Positions 53,485-63,132 are shown, counted from the first letter of the stretch. The stretch is DNA of 64,000 nt from Vibrio cyclitrophicus (GCA_023206055.1 CP065366.1:2046001-2110000), one strand, 5' to 3'. Numbers and translations: made by a program. Notes: generated by a model from the letters alone, not told the origin.

Positions 53485-53994
53485 ATGGAACAAATTTATT
53501 TAGCCGGCGGATGCTTGTGGGGCGTGCAAGAGTTCATCAAGTATGTGCCCGGCGTGATCAGCACAGAAGCCGGTCGTGCCAATGGAAGCACCCAACCAAC
53601 AGAAAACGAAACAACACAAAGCGATGAGACCCAAAACGCTTATGATGGTTACGCGGAGTGTGTCCAAATAGAGTTTGATCCGAGTATCACGTCTGTCACG
53701 ATTCTGATGGAACATCTGTTTGAGATCATCGACCCATACAGCGTAAACAAACAGGGCGTCGATGTGGGTAAGAAGTATCGCACTGGTGTTTACAGCACTA
53801 ACGCCCTGCACCTAACGGAAGCCGAGCGCTACATTGCATCACGCGACGACGCAGACCGAATCGCTCTAGAGGTTTTGCCGTTGACCAAATACGTCGCCAG
53901 TGACGATATCCACCAGCATCACCTAAGCCAATATCCTGAGGATCACCACTTATGCAATATCCCTTGGGATCTGCTGCATAAATACAAATCCTAA
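53485..53994 (+). CDS. MsrA-like peptide-methionine (S)-S-oxide reductase
   Basis: 169 residues. The N-terminal 'IYLAGGCLWGVQEFIKYVPG' carries the catalytic Cys10 in GGCLWG (the family usually has GCFWG), with 'NAYDGYAECVQIEFDP' and 'IDPYSVNKQGVDVGKKYRTG', the usual substrate-binding segments. It is a short form, ending before the extended C-terminal cysteine region of many MsrA proteins, so it may use another recycling route. Cytoplasmic, monocistronic, with a strong terminator behind. Confidence 0.85.
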   Translation: MEQIYLAGGCLWGVQEFIKYVPGVISTEAGRANGSTQPTENETTQSDETQNAYDGYAECVQIEFDPSITSVTILMEHLFEIIDPYSVNKQGVDVGKKYRTGVYSTNALHLTEAERYIASRDDADRIALEVLPLTKYVASDDIHQHHLSQYPEDHHLCNIPWDLLHKYKS

Positions 53995-54053
53995 CTTGAG
54001 CCTCAAGCCTAGCTTCTAAGATATTTAGCTTAGAATCTAGAACCTAGAACCTA

Positions 54054-54094
54054 AAAAGCCCCAGAACGCTGACACGCTCTGGGGCTCGTTTTTA
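54054..54094. terminator. Bidirectional terminator between msrA-like and PL6 genes
   Basis: AAAGCCCCAGA...CG/CG...TCTGGGGCT hairpin followed by CGTTTTTA; A-run on the other side gives T's for the minus strand. Confidence 0.85.
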
Positions 54095-54127
54095 TCGTTG
54101 CCAGTTAAAAACTGACTTTATTCCGCG

Positions 54128-55744
54128 TTACTTCTTTGTGTTTTCAAGCACGTAATCTGGACCTGCTGTTTCAGCCGTTACCACAGCCAGTTTAGACACA
54201 TCTGCACCTTCACCTTGGTAAGCGTTCATGCCATTAGTGACGGTCATTGCTGGTAACTCAACGGAGTAGCTAGAGATCTGCTCAGATGCTGTCACTTGGC
54301 CAACATATGTCTCACTGTCATACGTGGCGCCTACTAACGGATAATCTTGCGTTGCGCGAACACTGACAAACTCTGGAGACTCTGAATTGTCGACAACATT
54401 ATTGTTAAACGCGATATCAACACCGGCATAAATCTTTTCAACTTCTGCATTATTGAACAGGCTCACACGGTGAGTTTGATTGCCATAGATAATGCCCCAC
54501 TGTGTATCAACCAACGAGTTGTTCTCGATGGTGATGTTTTTCGGCGTCCACTGCTTGTTCAGCTCTTTGCCCTTCACCGACTGATCTAGCTCTTCGCCGT
54601 TTGCCACATCAATGATACCTGTATTAATCACGATACCACCACGTAGGTCAGCATTGCCTTCAATCACACCGTCACGTCCACGTGTATTCGCAATGTAGTT
54701 ATTACGGATAACATGGTCTTCATCATAGATTCGAATGCCACCAGTTAAGTTCTTTTTATTACCTAGAATAATGTTATTTTCAACACTACTTCCTTTACCA
54801 TGACGCAAAGAAATCAAAGCAGAACTTTCAAAAATTGTATTTCCAGAAATTGTGTTGCCACCCGACTTAACTGAGACAAGCTCACGCTCGCCATCCATGT
54901 CGATCATCAAGTTATTAACGAATTTTGAATTGGAATCCCACTGAGAGGATTTTGAATCACCAATACGAAGTGCTTCCCAGCTATTGCCGTTGTAACGAAT
55001 CGCTTCTTTGATGTCGAATTCATTAAACTGATTCGGTTTCTGATCCATAAAGATATTATTAGCAATCAAGTGATTGTCTGCAGAATCATCTTTTTGCACA
55101 CCAATCAAAGTGCCGCGCTTTTGCTTACCTTCAAAGCGGTTGTTGATCACTTTGCCGTCTTTACCCCACAGAGAAACCCACAGGTATCTCGGGTATTCGG
55201 AACGACGCTCATCGGGTTGATATTCATAAGCGTGGTTAAAGTAGTAAAAGGTTGAATTCTGTAAAGTGTTGTTGTCGCCCATCATTCGAACGCCACCAAA
55301 TCTTTCGTTTGGACCACCTTCGGTAAACACTAAGCCATCTAGCGTAATGTCATCACCTTTAAGTTCAAATTGAACTAGGCCAGTTAACCATACAGAACCG
55401 GCTTGCTCTGCTTTAACGGTAATGTCATTCGCGGTAATCGTCACTTGACCTAAGTTCGCGTATTTACCGTTAGGAATAACAACTTCGTCGCCATCTTTTA
55501 GGTTTTCAAATTGTGCTTTAAGCGCGGCTACTTGCTCTTCTGATGCAACGTCTAATGTGTTGCCATCAACCTCAGTTAAACGGTCACTGCTCAAAAGGTA
55601 ACTACGGTCGATTTCGCTAATAGCAGGCGTAGCTTGTTCAGCCACGTTGATCACTGGTGCCGGTGTATCTTGGCTTGTGCAGCCCGTAGCGAAAGCTAAC
55701 GTAAACGCACTAATAATGCTTATCGAAATTAATTTTTTTTTCAT
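54128..55744 (-). CDS. Polysaccharide lyase family 6 alginate lyase, lipoprotein
   Basis: 538 residues from the ATG at 55744. Lipoprotein signal peptide with lipobox 'LAFATGC' (Cys ~22), so it is anchored to an outer or inner membrane leaflet. The rest is a right-handed parallel beta-helix of PL6 type: repeated 'ITLDGLVFTEGG', 'NTLQNSTFYYFNHAYE' and 'VINNRFEGKQKRGTLIGVQK', with catalytic Lys/Arg in the 'KSGGNTISGN' and 'LRHGKGSSVENN' segments. PL6 enzymes cut alginate, preferring MG or G blocks. The only lyase gene in the window; its SSS transporter neighbour and the KdgM-like porin make a small alginate-use locus. Confidence 0.9.
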   Translation of the reverse strand: MKKKLISISIISAFTLAFATGCTSQDTPAPVINVAEQATPAISEIDRSYLLSSDRLTEVDGNTLDVASEEQVAALKAQFENLKDGDEVVIPNGKYANLGQVTITANDITVKAEQAGSVWLTGLVQFELKGDDITLDGLVFTEGGPNERFGGVRMMGDNNTLQNSTFYYFNHAYEYQPDERRSEYPRYLWVSLWGKDGKVINNRFEGKQKRGTLIGVQKDDSADNHLIANNIFMDQKPNQFNEFDIKEAIRYNGNSWEALRIGDSKSSQWDSNSKFVNNLMIDMDGERELVSVKSGGNTISGNTIFESSALISLRHGKGSSVENNIILGNKKNLTGGIRIYDEDHVIRNNYIANTRGRDGVIEGNADLRGGIVINTGIIDVANGEELDQSVKGKELNKQWTPKNITIENNSLVDTQWGIIYGNQTHRVSLFNNAEVEKIYAGVDIAFNNNVVDNSESPEFVSVRATQDYPLVGATYDSETYVGQVTASEQISSYSVELPAMTVTNGMNAYQGEGADVSKLAVVTAETAGPDYVLENTKK

Positions 55745-55853
55745 CGTACATCTCACATTGAATCTTGGATTATCAAATTAACGGCCACCCAAGTGGGTGG
55801 CCGATGTGTTAACACTCTATTTTTGAGTATCTATTTTTAGAATCTTGTAGGCG

Positions 55854-57629
55854 TTAGCTTTCTGTAGAGGTAACTTCGTCGTTTTGTTGCTCGACTTTGT
55901 CATCAACCGCTTTAACCAGAAGCAAACCGACAGAGAATACAATCAAGCCACAAAGAACAAACACCATGCGTCCCCACATTGGGTTAGGCAGTACGAACAT
56001 TGTCATTACGCCCACACCCGCGACTGCGATAAGTGAACCCAACATACGACGTTGCTTGTTATCCAATTTCTTCTGCTCGTTACTTTCAGCAACTAGTGGT
56101 GTCGCTAGGTTGTTGAAGAACTTGTCTACGTCTTTCTCGCGGTGCTCTGGTAATGGCTTGTAGAACAGCGTTGAAAGAACAAAGAAGCCAGCAGTAAATA
56201 TGATGTGACCAATAAGGCCGATAGCCACTTTCAGGTCAGACCATTCACGGCCTGTCAGTTCATTCAAACCGAACCAGTTTTGGATCATGTCAGCCGTGAT
56301 AACGAAACCAACGAAGTAAGAAACCACACCACCTACAACTAGCGTGCCCCAGCCTGCCCAATCCGGTGTTTTACGGATGAAGAAGCCACAGAATGCTGGA
56401 ATGGTCATTGGGAAGCCGATCAATGCGCCCACGTACATCATGGTGTCGAAAAGGCTCAGACCTTTAAGAGAGTTGATGAACAGAGCAACCAAGATGATCG
56501 CGATACCGAAGAAAGTAGACGTAAGTTTAGAAACGACCATTAGCTCTTTCTCTGTCGCTTTCGGGCGAAGAATCGGCTCGTAGAAGTTCTTAACGAAGAT
56601 ACCTGAATTGCGGTTTAGACCTGAATCCATTGAAGACATAGTCGCAGCAAACATAGCGGCAATCAGAAGACCAACCATACCTGCAGGCATGTATTCTTGA
56701 ACAAAGTAAAGGTAAGCGAAGTCAGCGGCTTTGCTGCCAGCTTCAGGGTAAGCTGCTGCTAAATCAACACCTTGACCAGCCATGAACCAAGAAGGCATGA
56801 ACCAAATGATTGGGCCAAGCGTCATTAGTACACAAGCAAGCAGGGCTGCTTTACGTGCGTTGTTTGAATCTTTCGCAGCAAGGTAGCGGTAAGAGTTAAG
56901 CATGTTGTTGGTAATGCTGAACTGCTTTAAGAAGATGAACACAGCCCAAATACTAAAGATGCTTAGGTAGTTAAGGTTGTCACCTGTGATGAATGAATCT
57001 GTTGGGAAATCACTAATGATCTGCGTAACGCCGCCACCGTGGTAAATCGCAACCACAGCACACGTCACCGTTACCGCCATGATGATAACCATCTGCATAA
57101 AGTCAGATGCGATTACCGCCCAAGAGCCGCCTGTTACTGACATCACCAGTACAACCAGTCCCGTTAGGACAATCGTCGTTGTCATATCAAAGCCGAAGAT
57201 ACCTGATGCGATGATCGCAAGGCCGTTCAACCAGATACCTGCAGAGATAACGCTGTTTGGCATGCCAGACCAAGTAAACACTTGTTCATTCACCTTACCA
57301 AAACGCATACGAATCGCTTCAATTACCGTCACAACGCGCAGTTGGCGGAACTTCGGAGCGAAGTAAAGGTAGTTCATTAGGTAACCGAATGCGTTCGCGA
57401 TGAAGATAATCGCTACGGCAAAACCATCGGTAAAGGCTTTACCTGCTGCACCAGTAAATGTCCAAGCACTGAACTGGGTCATAAATGCAGTTGCACCTAC
57501 CATCCACCACAGCATATTACCTCCCCCACGGAAGTAATCACTTGTCGTACTTGTAAACGTTCGGAACATCCACCCTATCGCAATTAAGAATAGGAAGTAG
57601 ATGCCAACTATCAGGGTATTGAGTTCCAT
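55854..57629 (-). CDS. SSS-family sodium:solute symporter (alginate oligosaccharide type)
   Basis: 591 residues, about 14 membrane segments, with LeuT-fold motifs such as 'AFMTQFSAWTFTGAAGKAF' and 'LLIAAMFAATMSSMDSGLNR'. SSS symporters next to alginate lyases import unsaturated uronate oligomers with Na+, as shown for the Toa transporters of Vibrio splendidus. It lies 110 bp upstream of the PL6 gene on the same strand, so an operon is likely. The upstream region carries palindromes TTGTACTACAA and ATTTGTAGTACAAAT, probably a GntR-type regulator site. Confidence 0.88.
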   Translation of the reverse strand: MELNTLIVGIYFLFLIAIGWMFRTFTSTTSDYFRGGGNMLWWMVGATAFMTQFSAWTFTGAAGKAFTDGFAVAIIFIANAFGYLMNYLYFAPKFRQLRVVTVIEAIRMRFGKVNEQVFTWSGMPNSVISAGIWLNGLAIIASGIFGFDMTTTIVLTGLVVLVMSVTGGSWAVIASDFMQMVIIMAVTVTCAVVAIYHGGGVTQIISDFPTDSFITGDNLNYLSIFSIWAVFIFLKQFSITNNMLNSYRYLAAKDSNNARKAALLACVLMTLGPIIWFMPSWFMAGQGVDLAAAYPEAGSKAADFAYLYFVQEYMPAGMVGLLIAAMFAATMSSMDSGLNRNSGIFVKNFYEPILRPKATEKELMVVSKLTSTFFGIAIILVALFINSLKGLSLFDTMMYVGALIGFPMTIPAFCGFFIRKTPDWAGWGTLVVGGVVSYFVGFVITADMIQNWFGLNELTGREWSDLKVAIGLIGHIIFTAGFFVLSTLFYKPLPEHREKDVDKFFNNLATPLVAESNEQKKLDNKQRRMLGSLIAVAGVGVMTMFVLPNPMWGRMVFVLCGLIVFSVGLLLVKAVDDKVEQQNDEVTSTES

Positions 57630-57689
57630 CGTTAGACCTTTTATTTATGTTTTTTTGTTGAGGTCACTATAGATAGATGGCAAGCATAT

Positions 57690-57700
57690 TTGTACTACAA
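57690..57700. promoter_or_regulatory. Candidate operator TTGTACTACAA
   Basis: Palindrome in AGCATATTTGTACTACAATA, 61 bp before the SSS symporter start. Shares AGCATATTTGTA with the KdgM-like gene upstream region at ~61410. Confidence 0.55.
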
Positions 57701-57971
57701 TAATCTAAATGCGTGACAGTGATCTTACAGTCTGACACTCAATTAATCATACAAGTGATCGAGCTCAAAGTTGCACCACCTAGCAGCGTAATTCTTCAAC
57801 TCAGTGCAGTTATCCTCACTAAATTTCGACCAAAACCTCGTAAAACGTGAACAAGGTCTCTATAAACCGCAAAATCATCGTCAAAAATCATTATTCGTCA
57901 CGATTAAAGCTCAAAGGCGAACAACAAAAACACGCTTAGATATAATTTATAAAAATGAATAAAACCAACTC

Positions 57972-57986
57972 ATTTGTAGTACAAAT
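57972..57986. promoter_or_regulatory. Candidate operator ATTTGTAGTACAAAT
   Basis: Perfect 7+1+7 palindrome with the same TTGTANTACAA core as the site at 57690. Confidence 0.6.
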
Positions 57987-58139
57987 ATGAGCAAGAATTT
58001 GCTTTGAAAAGTTCCTTATATTAAGTGGCCAATAATGAAAACTTGAAAACCACTATTAGATGCTGACAGGGATACGCGAAAGTGAAATGCTTTTAACACA
58101 CCCGTTACACTTTCCCCCGTTCAATTAAAAGGTGTCATT

Positions 58140-58751
58140 ATGAAGAAATACGTTCCAATCTTAATTGCTCTTAGTGCGGTATCTTCTATGAGCTATGCAG
58201 CAACACCACGTGAGGATGCTGTTGACTACTTACAGATGCGTAAAGGCGTGGCTTACCAAGTAAACCATTCAAAACCCTTTACTGGTCAATTTGAAGAGAA
58301 GTTCGATAACGGCCAAGTCGCGACCCAAGCTCAGTTTGCCGATGGCTTGGAACTTGGCCTAGAAACTAACTGGTATCCGAATGGTCAAGTCGCTTCTAAA
58401 GTGAATTACGTAAAAGGTGAACTGCAAGGCAAAGCTGAAACCTGGTATCCAAACGGACAGAAAAAAGCAGAACTCAATTATAAAGATAATGAACTATCAG
58501 GCACCGCTTCTCGCTGGTATCCCAATGGGGAACAAAGCCTAACGGCGGAATACAGCGACGGACAAAAAGATGGATTAGTAACGGACTACTACCCGAACGG
58601 TAACAAGGCCAGCCAAGCGAAGTTTGATGAAGGTGAAGTCGCGAACGGAAAACTTACTCGTTGGAATACTAACGGCGACAAGGTTGAAGAACTGACCTTT
58701 AAAGACCACAAAGTCACCTCTAAACAGGTGTGGATGCCCACAGAAAGCTAA
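58140..58751 (+). CDS. Secreted MORN_2-repeat (YwqK-like) protein
   Basis: 203 residues with a signal peptide 'YVPILIALSAVSSMSYA' cleaved near residue 21. The mature part is five or six repeats of ~22 residues of the type 'WYPNGQVASKVNYVKGELQG', the MORN variant found in YwqK-like proteins. These are often mis-labelled as antitoxins; with a signal peptide and no toxin neighbour, an envelope role is likelier. The alginate-type operator upstream suggests co-regulation with the symporter. Confidence 0.82.
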   Translation: MKKYVPILIALSAVSSMSYAATPREDAVDYLQMRKGVAYQVNHSKPFTGQFEEKFDNGQVATQAQFADGLELGLETNWYPNGQVASKVNYVKGELQGKAETWYPNGQKKAELNYKDNELSGTASRWYPNGEQSLTAEYSDGQKDGLVTDYYPNGNKASQAKFDEGEVANGKLTRWNTNGDKVEELTFKDHKVTSKQVWMPTES

Positions 58752-59146
58752 GCCTAGAGCACGGCTCTTACAGAGTTGGTCTCATACAGCGAAACGACTA
58801 CAGTAACACGACAAGAGAAACGAGCATTCATGTGACAAACGTGAATGTTCGTAGCCTTTATTACTTTCTCTTTTCACTACCACTCCCCTCATCACTTTAG
58901 TCCGACTTTACCTCGTTCCCTTCACTATTATTTACAGCACTCCCTCTAGTGACAAAACAATCACCAATAGTCATTGAAATAATAAATATTTAACTTGTTA
59001 ATAATCACTTTATAAAATATTGTTAGCAAACGTTTTCGTTGCGAGTCAGATCTCAATTACGTCCTTGTAAGCTATCTACCCGCAAATAAGAGAAACACGA
59101 TTCTAAATACGTTGTTGAGTCATATTGTTTTGCTTTGGTGCCACCT
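58752..59146. other. Intergenic, no gene seen
   Basis: AT-rich, no convincing frame or hairpin; must contain the chemoreceptor promoter. Confidence 0.4.
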
Positions 59147-60700
59147 ATGAAAATTAAAACCTCCCTTTTTAGCCTAGCTTGCTTGTCGATTGTTTCTTTA
59201 TTGATTGTTGTGTCATTCACAGAACTGGCCAATCTAAAGTTAATCAAACTTGAGAAAACGCTGATCAAAGTAAAGTCACTCGAAGTTTCGATGCTTCAAC
59301 TGAATCGAACAGAACTAGAGTTTCTAATCACTCATGACAAAAGCCTCAAACCTGAATTCTCCAAAGAATACTCACACTTTCAACAGTTAATGGGTAGCTT
59401 TTCCGTCTTGCTCAAAGAGTCTGATATTTCAGTTCCTGAGCTAGAAAAACTGACACTTGAAGTGAAGCAATACGACAAAGACTTCTCTTTGATGGTGGAC
59501 GCGATTGATCGAAATCCGGCAAAAATCGCAGAACTGAAATCAGAAATGAAGATGCTCTTTGAAGACATCATCTCGATATTCATCAACCTTGAAGGCCGCT
59601 TGGAACAGCAGGTCGAGTCAATTCAACAAGTTATTACGACCTTTATTGTCGGTTCTATTATTACCGTTGCTGCAGTACTGATGACGCTATCCTTTGGCAT
59701 TTCATCTCGTGTCGCGAAGAAAATAGCTTCGTTAAACTCAACCATGCTGCAGGTCGCACAACAACGTGACTTTACCGTAAGAGCGGAAGACAGCGGAACG
59801 GACGAAATAGCCGATATCGCAAAGGCGTTTAATACCGTACTCACCGATATTCGTCAGTTGGTCGGTCAAGTTCAGGGCTCCATTCAAGAACTCGGTAACA
59901 TCTCTAATCAACTTCAGCACGATGGTATGGAAGTTGAAAGCGCTTTAAACAAACAACAGCAACAAACCGAGAATATTGCTTCCGCGATAAACCAGATGGG
60001 CAGCAATATTCAAAATGTGGCAACCAACAGTGAAAACGCTTCATTCAATGCGCAAACCAGTTTCGCCACCGCGAATGATGGCCTAAACGACGTGGCCTTC
60101 ACTAGAGATACCATCAATACCCTTTCAACGGATCTAGTAAGTGCGAGTGAAGAAGTGAACCGCCTCTCTGTTCATTCCGAGAAAATTAATACCGTGCTAG
60201 AGGTAATTAAAGATATTGCTGAACAAACCAACCTACTCGCTTTGAATGCTGCAATTGAAGCGGCGCGCGCTGGAGAACAAGGTCGTGGTTTTGCTGTGGT
60301 CGCTGATGAGGTAAGGACCTTGGCAGGCAGAACTCAACTTTCAACCGAAGAGATTTCAACGATTATTCAAGGGGTTCAAAACCAAACCCAAATGGTAGTT
60401 AACACGATTCAAAATTGTTGTGAAAAAGGCAATAGTAGTGTCGACTCTTGCGAGAAGGCGCATTCAAGAATTACATCCGTTATCGCAGATATGGCAACCT
60501 TTCTAGACAACAGTTTAGAGGTTTCTAATGCCATGCAAGAGCAAAGTGAGGTCACATCAGAGATCATCGAAAACGTAGATGCCATCAAGCAACTGACAAT
60601 GACGAATGTGAAAAGTGCTTCAAAAAACGCAGCTTCTGCAACTTCAGTAGTGGAACAAACAGACTCACTTGAACGTGCTGTCATCAACCTAAAAGCCTAG
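59147..60700 (+). CDS. Methyl-accepting chemotaxis protein
   Basis: 517 residues from the ATG at 59147 (GGTGCCACCT ahead). TM1 'LFSLACLSIVSLLIVV', a small periplasmic four-helix-type sensor domain (about 30-160), TM2 'VITTFIVGSIITVAAVLMTL' (165-190), HAMP (190-245) and a signalling domain with the conserved hairpin 'NLLALNAAIEAARAGE' near 366-381. No C-terminal CheR pentapeptide. Located in the alginate/oligouronide block, so its ligand could be a breakdown product; this is guess from position. Confidence 0.9.
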   Translation: MKIKTSLFSLACLSIVSLLIVVSFTELANLKLIKLEKTLIKVKSLEVSMLQLNRTELEFLITHDKSLKPEFSKEYSHFQQLMGSFSVLLKESDISVPELEKLTLEVKQYDKDFSLMVDAIDRNPAKIAELKSEMKMLFEDIISIFINLEGRLEQQVESIQQVITTFIVGSIITVAAVLMTLSFGISSRVAKKIASLNSTMLQVAQQRDFTVRAEDSGTDEIADIAKAFNTVLTDIRQLVGQVQGSIQELGNISNQLQHDGMEVESALNKQQQQTENIASAINQMGSNIQNVATNSENASFNAQTSFATANDGLNDVAFTRDTINTLSTDLVSASEEVNRLSVHSEKINTVLEVIKDIAEQTNLLALNAAIEAARAGEQGRGFAVVADEVRTLAGRTQLSTEEISTIIQGVQNQTQMVVNTIQNCCEKGNSSVDSCEKAHSRITSVIADMATFLDNSLEVSNAMQEQSEVTSEIIENVDAIKQLTMTNVKSASKNAASATSVVEQTDSLERAVINLKA

Positions 60701-60765
60701 CTCTCAGGCCGAGACTTAAACGCTTATTGAGCCTCAAGCTACTCTCTACTCAAATTTGAGATAAA

Positions 60766-60798
60766 AAAAACGCTCATGTTGCCTGTATCAACATGAGC
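60766..60798 (-). terminator. Minus-strand terminator without a known gene
   Basis: Perfect 11-bp stem CGCTCATGTTG/CAACATGAGCG, followed on the minus strand by TTTTTTTTAT. On the plus strand no T-run follows. It would end a minus-strand transcript starting somewhere in 60800-61400. Confidence 0.75.
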
Positions 60799-61552
60799 GC
60801 AAGGGCAGATCTTCGACTACCATCTCCTACCTTTCTAAAGGAAAGCAGAAGTTATAATTAGAATAGTTGGGAGCAATAATCAAAATGCTTTCGCAAGCAC
60901 TTCAACAATTTCTTCTTTGTCGCCGATTAAAACAAGGGGTAACTATTCGAACCCTGTTCATTTCTATCGGTTCATATTTATATAGCAGGCTATGTCACTG
61001 CCTTACCTACTACATTTCAAACCTTCTCTGCTTGAGCTTCAAATCACCTCAAGCAAATGCCTCATGCTCTTAAAGAAGTTGGTTTTAATCCATTTAGCTT
61101 CAAGACCATTCTTACTTATTCGGCTTCACACCGTCAGTTCGTGTAATCAACACAGCAAAGTTATGTGTTGCTACAGAAAGTTAGTAAATAATAATGTATT
61201 ACAAATAAAAATGACATATAAAGATTAATTTTTTTGCTGTAGCGCACATTTATTGATGAACAAAACCCTTAAAAATCGCTATTGGAAAACAAATAAATCA
61301 CCTAAAATCATCAACTTATCAGGCCAAACTAACTTTGTAACCCTTTGTAAATGGTGATTTCGACGTCACAACACGATCTAATTCACAGATCATACGCCTT
61401 CAAATCGTTAGCATATTTGTATTATTTAAATGCAAAAGAAATTAGAAATAACTAAAAAATTATTTCAAAAACAAAATGCATTGAAGACAGAATTACTCTA
61501 TTTGGCTCGTAATTATGGCCAATACTCACCCTATAAATATGGAATTAATACC
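60799..61552. other. Gene-poor stretch before the KdgM-like gene
   Basis: Short overlapping frames (60867-61228) show no protein-like composition or start signals, and I reject them. A frame around 61050-61146 reading 'MPHALKEVGFNPFSFKTILT' could be a gene relic. The region may harbour a minus-strand small RNA ended by the terminator at 60766. Confidence 0.35.
61410..61430. promoter_or_regulatory. Degenerate operator half-site AGCATATTTGTATTA
   Basis: Shares AGCATATTTGTA with the candidate operator before the SSS symporter; the right half is weaker (TTTAAATG). 123 bp before the porin start. Confidence 0.45.
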
Positions 61553-62278
61553 ATGAATAAAACTAAAATCGTGATTGCTGTGGCATCTGTACTCGCTGCT
61601 GGCTCTGTGTCTGCTGCGTCTTTCGATATGAGACACGAATACAAAAGTCATACAGATCAACACGCTACCCGTGTAAAACTTGGCGATAGCATTGGCAACT
61701 TCCTTGTAGATATCGAAGCGAAATTCAAGGGAGAAGACGGAAAATTCATGGAAGATTTGAAGAATAACGGTTGGGAACTTGGCCTAAATTACCGTCATGT
61801 ACTAAACGATAACTGGACCATGACTTACGGTATGCCAATTGAAGGTCGTGAATCTGGCGTTACCTATAAGCCTCAAGTTCGTGCAACATACAAAGTAGAT
61901 AGTGTTGATGGTCTAAGCCTAAGTGCTCGTTACCGTTACGATATGAGACAAAACACTAGCACCACTGAGTATCAGATCGACGATAATGATGAGATTGTCG
62001 GTGTTGAGAAAAACATTGAAAACCAACGTCGTCACCGTCTAACGGCAAACGTTAACTACTCAATGGAAAACTGGCGCTTTGGTTTTGAAGGTAACTACTA
62101 CAAAGCCGATGGATACGACATCTACGACAACGACGATACCAACTACGAGTTGAACGCAAGTATCCGCCATATCATGGGTCAATGGGCACCGTATGTAGAA
62201 TTTGGTGATGTTAGCACTTCATCAACAAAAGCAACTCGTGAACTGCGTAGCCGTGTTGGTCTAACTTACAGCTTCTAA
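61553..62278 (+). CDS. KdgM-family oligouronide-specific outer-membrane porin
   Basis: 241 residues from the ATG at 61553; the frame extends upstream but without a signal. Signal peptide 'TKIVIAVASVLAAGSVSAAS', then alternating beta strands ('FDMRHEYKSHTDQHATRVKL', 'WELGLNYRHVLNDNWTM') and a C-terminal aromatic residue ('GLTYSF'). KdgM-type porins are 12-strand channels for acidic oligosaccharides. In this setting it probably admits alginate oligomers to the periplasm for the PL6 lyase and SSS importer. Confidence 0.88.
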   Translation: MNKTKIVIAVASVLAAGSVSAASFDMRHEYKSHTDQHATRVKLGDSIGNFLVDIEAKFKGEDGKFMEDLKNNGWELGLNYRHVLNDNWTMTYGMPIEGRESGVTYKPQVRATYKVDSVDGLSLSARYRYDMRQNTSTTEYQIDDNDEIVGVEKNIENQRRHRLTANVNYSMENWRFGFEGNYYKADGYDIYDNDDTNYELNASIRHIMGQWAPYVEFGDVSTSSTKATRELRSRVGLTYSF

Positions 62279-62338
62279 GCTGCACGACTTATGAAAAATC
62301 TGAGATAATTACTGTCCTAATTTTCTAAGACCTAAACA

Positions 62339-62368
62339 AAAGCCAGCTTAATTGCTGGCTTTTTTCCT
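62339..62368 (+). terminator. Terminator after the KdgM-like gene
   Basis: AAAGCCAGC/GCTGGCTTT hairpin with T-run. Confidence 0.85.
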
Positions 62369-62415
62369 TTAAAATCAGTTCAGTAAAATAGAGCCGAGTA
62401 CTTGAACCCCTTTCC

Positions 62416-63132
62416 CTAGTGGCTGATCCGATAGAGAAAGGCAACAGTCACATCATTGTTCGGGACCACTCGCTTCTGCTGAGCTAAAAGTAATTCTGCA
62501 GTTGACACAGCATCCGCTAGGGCGTTATGGCTGTTATACTCGGGAAGCCCATACCTGTGTCGCGTGCCCGCTAGAGTTAAGTCCACCTCTTCATGGTTAC
62601 TGATTGCTTTCTCCATACTCTTTTCGATACACAAGGTATCAAGCCAAAGCAAAGGAATCGCTCTTAAACCGTAACAACGAAGAAGATATTGGCTAATAAA
62701 CTTCTCTTCGACCACACAAGCGTGCGCGACAATGATCTTGCCTTTTGCTGCTTCGAAAAAAGTCAGCATCGCATCATGAATAGACGCGCCCTCTTCCAAC
62801 ATTTGCGGCGTAATATGGTTAATGACAGCCGTTTCAGCATTGATCTGCGAATCGTTATTAAGATAGATATGCTTGGCTGACGCCAAGTCGATTCTCCCCT
62901 TAACCACATTGACCCAACCCATAGATAAGATAAGGTCTTGTTCGCTGTCTAAGCCTGTGGTTTCAAGATCTAAAACGATGTATTCGCTGTCTTTGGCCAA
63001 GTCCGTCATCTCAGGGCAAGGTTGTTCAACGAGATCATGTAACGCTTCTGGCAACTTAACCGTACCCAGATATTGCTTACGCTTACGTTTAATTCGTTCA
63101 AGCGGGTGAAAATAGTTTAACAAGGCTTTCAT
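62416..63132 (-). CDS. DEDDh 3'-5' exonuclease (DnaQ-like)
   Basis: 238 residues with ExoI 'YIVLDLETTGLDSEQ' (Asp/Glu pair), ExoII 'KIIVAHACVVEEKFI' and ExoIII 'YNSHNALADAVSTAELL' (His and Asp). A member of the DnaQ/PolC-epsilon family in the version found next to DUF294 proteins. Its start coincides with the last base of the upstream nucleotidyltransferase-like gene, so they are coupled. Confidence 0.88.
   Translation of the reverse strand: MKALLNYFHPLERIKRKRKQYLGTVKLPEALHDLVEQPCPEMTDLAKDSEYIVLDLETTGLDSEQDLILSMGWVNVVKGRIDLASAKHIYLNNDSQINAETAVINHITPQMLEEGASIHDAMLTFFEAAKGKIIVAHACVVEEKFISQYLLRCYGLRAIPLLWLDTLCIEKSMEKAISNHEEVDLTLAGTRHRYGLPEYNSHNALADAVSTAELLLAQQKRVVPNNDVTVAFLYRISH

Larger units (their letters stand above)
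57630..58139. other. Divergent promoter region of SSS symporter and MORN-repeat genes
   Basis: No gene. Two palindromic elements lie at 57690-57700 and 57972-57986 (separate features); their spacing suggests one for each divergent unit. Confidence 0.5.

Noticed and set aside
58140..58751. Toxin-antitoxin antitoxin (YwqK label)
   Set aside because: Signal peptide present and no toxin neighbour; it is a MORN-repeat secreted protein.
60867..61228. Two overlapping plus-strand frames of 68 and 78 codons
   Set aside because: No ribosome binding site, composition of random AT-rich DNA, overlap each other.
61430..61552. N-terminal extension of the KdgM-like porin
   Set aside because: The signal peptide starts at 61553; the extension is Lys-rich non-coding DNA.
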